A DNA stretch of 13,912 nt from Parcubacteria group bacterium GW2011_GWA2_50_10b (GTDB taxonomy: Bacteria; Patescibacteriota; Minisyncoccia; Phycocordibacterales; Zambryskibacteraceae): the NCBI GenBank assembly GCA_001004085.1, contig LCQJ01000010.1, forward strand, positions 1-13,912, written 5' to 3'. The position numbers and the translations under genes were made by a program. Under the pieces are notes generated by a model. That model saw only the letters and a program-made list of their open reading frames with translations, ran no database searches and had not been told where the DNA came from. Positions 12,767 through 13,912 of the stretch are shown here, piece by piece. The first letter of the stretch is position 1; the number at the start of each line of letters is the position of its first letter.

Positions 12767-13768
12767 ATGGCTAAAAAGCTCGGCATCGACCTCGGCACCA
12801 CCAATATCCTGGTTTTCGTACCCGGCAAAGGTATCGTTTTGAACGAACCGTCGGTGGTGGCGGTCTCCGGAGACAACAAAATTCTGGCCATCGGCGCCGA
12901 GGCCAAGAGCATGATTGGCCGCACGCCCGGAGATATCATCGCTTACCGGCCGATGAAAGACGGCGTCATCGCGGACTACCGCGTGACCGAAGCGATGCTC
13001 CGTTACTATATCGACAAGACTTTGGGGCGTTGGAATATTTTCAAACCGGACGTTCTTATCTCGGTGCCGGCCGGCGTCACTTCAACCGAGAGGCGCGCGG
13101 TTATCGAGGCGGCTATCAAAGCGGGCGCCAGAAACGCCTATGTAGTTAAAGAGCCAATTCTCGCCGCCATCGGCGCCGGCATTCCCATCCAGGAAGCGGC
13201 CGGACATATGATTGTCGACATCGGCGGTGGCACTACGGACGTGGCAGTTATTTCTCTGGGTGGTATCGTTGCCTCCACTTCGGTCAAGGTGGCGGGCAAC
13301 AAAATGGACGCGGCCATCATCGACTACATAAAGAAGACTTTTAACCTTATCGTCGGCGACAAGATGGCTGAAGATATTAAAATTAAAATCGGTTCGGCTA
13401 TCCCAATGGACGAAGAACTGGCGATGAATGTCAAAGGACGAGATTTTATTCTTGGTCTGCCGCGCACGGTGGAGGTCAAGACCAATGAAGTGGTCAAGGC
13501 GATTTCGAAAGAATTGCGCGAGATGGTTAAAGCGGTCAAAGAAGTTTTACAGGAGACCCCACCGGAACTTTCTTCCGATATCATCGACAGGGGAATCATC
13601 ATGACCGGGGGCTCTTCTCAATTAAGGAATTTTCCCGAGCTCATGTTCCGGAGAACCGGGGTAAAAGCGGTGCTCGCCAAAGACGCTTATTTCTGTGTGG
13701 CCAAAGGCACCGGCGTGGCCCTTGAACATCTGGATACCTATAAAAAGAGCGTTATCGCGAAGAGATGA
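12767..13768 (+). CDS. mreB: Rod-shape-determining actin homologue MreB
   Basis: The 333-residue protein is close to the standard MreB length. The actin-fold signatures are GIDLGTTN (phosphate 1, 6-13), KEP with E130, VDIGGGTTDVAV (phosphate 2, 150-161) and IIMTGGSSQLRNF (adenosine, 277-289). The family block GRTPGDIIAYRPMKDGVIADY (51-71) is also typical. MreB polymerises along the inner membrane and guides elongation-type peptidoglycan synthesis. It fits functionally with the PAP2 and VanY-like envelope genes in this window. The start at 12767 gives the canonical MAKKLGIDLGTTN. No Shine-Dalgarno sequence precedes it. mreC, often next in the operon, does not follow: 144 bp of apparently non-coding sequence do. 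Confidence 0.97.
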   Translation: MAKKLGIDLGTTNILVFVPGKGIVLNEPSVVAVSGDNKILAIGAEAKSMIGRTPGDIIAYRPMKDGVIADYRVTEAMLRYYIDKTLGRWNIFKPDVLISVPAGVTSTERRAVIEAAIKAGARNAYVVKEPILAAIGAGIPIQEAAGHMIVDIGGGTTDVAVISLGGIVASTSVKVAGNKMDAAIIDYIKKTFNLIVGDKMAEDIKIKIGSAIPMDEELAMNVKGRDFILGLPRTVEVKTNEVVKAISKELREMVKAVKEVLQETPPELSSDIIDRGIIMTGGSSQLRNFPELMFRRTGVKAVLAKDAYFCVAKGTGVALEHLDTYKKSVIAKR

Positions 13769-13788
13769 CCCCTCTCTGACCCCTCCTA

Positions 13789-13810
13789 TCCTCCCCTTAG
13801 CAGGGGAGGA
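13789..13810. repeat. GC-rich hairpin after mreB
   Basis: TCCTCCCCT (13789-13797) and AGGGGAGGA (13802-13810) form a perfect 9-bp stem with a TAGC loop, 20 nt after the mreB stop. No T-run follows, so it is a weak terminator at best. It could instead stabilise the transcript end or be a dispersed palindromic repeat. Confidence 0.6.
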
Positions 13811-13816
13811 ACGTAA

Positions 13817-13840
13817 AAGCCATATTCTTAGGCTTATTTT
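13817..13840 (+). terminator. Weak possible terminator hairpin
   Basis: AAGCC (13817-13821) pairs with GGCTT (13831-13835) around a 9-nt loop, followed by ATTTT. The 5-bp stem is weak. The rest of the stretch to 13912 shows no convincing gene. Confidence 0.3.
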
Positions 13841-13912
13841 AATGAACTCGAAAAATGTCCTAGGTACACACATTTGGCGGACTAAGTCTTGAATAATCGG
13901 CAAGAAATTCAT

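Noticed and set aside
13622..13912. Minus-strand open frame at the window end (96 codons)
   Set aside because: It overlaps the 3' end of mreB in antisense and the post-mreB hairpin. No protein family features are seen. A gene start beyond the edge cannot be excluded.
1..13912. CRISPR array, phage or plasmid functions, toxin-antitoxin pair
   Set aside because: No regularly spaced repeats, integrase, capsid, replication or toxin-like genes were found. The small open frames are antisense shadows.

Overview
The window looks like a Candidate Phyla Radiation (Patescibacteria, probably Parcubacteria-like) chromosome. This is inferred from gene content and style, not from a database search: very compact overlapping genes, no recognisable Shine-Dalgarno sites, a DUF2779-type nuclease, a one-polypeptide deformylase/formyltransferase, a PriA with eroded helicase motifs, a very short HisRS, and short-form Hpf and MreB genes. 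Nothing points to a phage, plasmid or CRISPR locus.

Layout. 1-339 (+) is the 3' end of the housekeeping sigma factor gene. 340-521 is an AT-rich gap with two strong hairpins, followed by a two-domain nuclease gene (522-2021, +). It converges with a long minus-strand run, read from high to low coordinates: small membrane protein (8007-7618), HNH protein (7580-7335), tRNA-Asn (7320-7248), a candidate structured RNA ending in a strong terminator (about 7123-6968), an exported calcium-loop protein (6947-6468), typA/bipA (6333-4540), a mini hisS (4532-3768), a DEDDy exonuclease (3775-3200), a BcrC-type PAP2 phosphatase (3200-2748) and a membrane-anchored DsbA-like thioredoxin (2679-2014). On the plus strand lie a pterin-dehydratase-like gene, a VanY-type carboxypeptidase (8376-9224) and hpf (9243-9587). 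A minus-strand priA-like gene followed by a def-fmt fusion gene comes next (12737-9658). mreB (12767-13768) is divergent from priA, and the window ends in a short hairpin-bearing non-coding stretch.

Functions group into translation (hisS, typA, hpf, def-fmt, tRNA-Asn), cell envelope (PAP2 phosphatase, VanY peptidase, MreB, DsbA-like protein) and nucleic-acid processing (DUF2779 nuclease, DEDDy exonuclease, HNH protein, PriA-like).

The most interesting signal is a family of 65-86 bp palindromic insertion elements with ATCCCGT(T/A)-type ends. There are three copies (2675-2760, 6332-6401, 9521-9585). Each sits exactly on a gene edge and supplies a start or stop codon. Each is flanked by a short TGNA duplication, and removing the element restores a plausible ancestral gene junction. 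A second pattern is that many -10 boxes lie 6-7 nt before the ATG, which predicts leaderless mRNAs.
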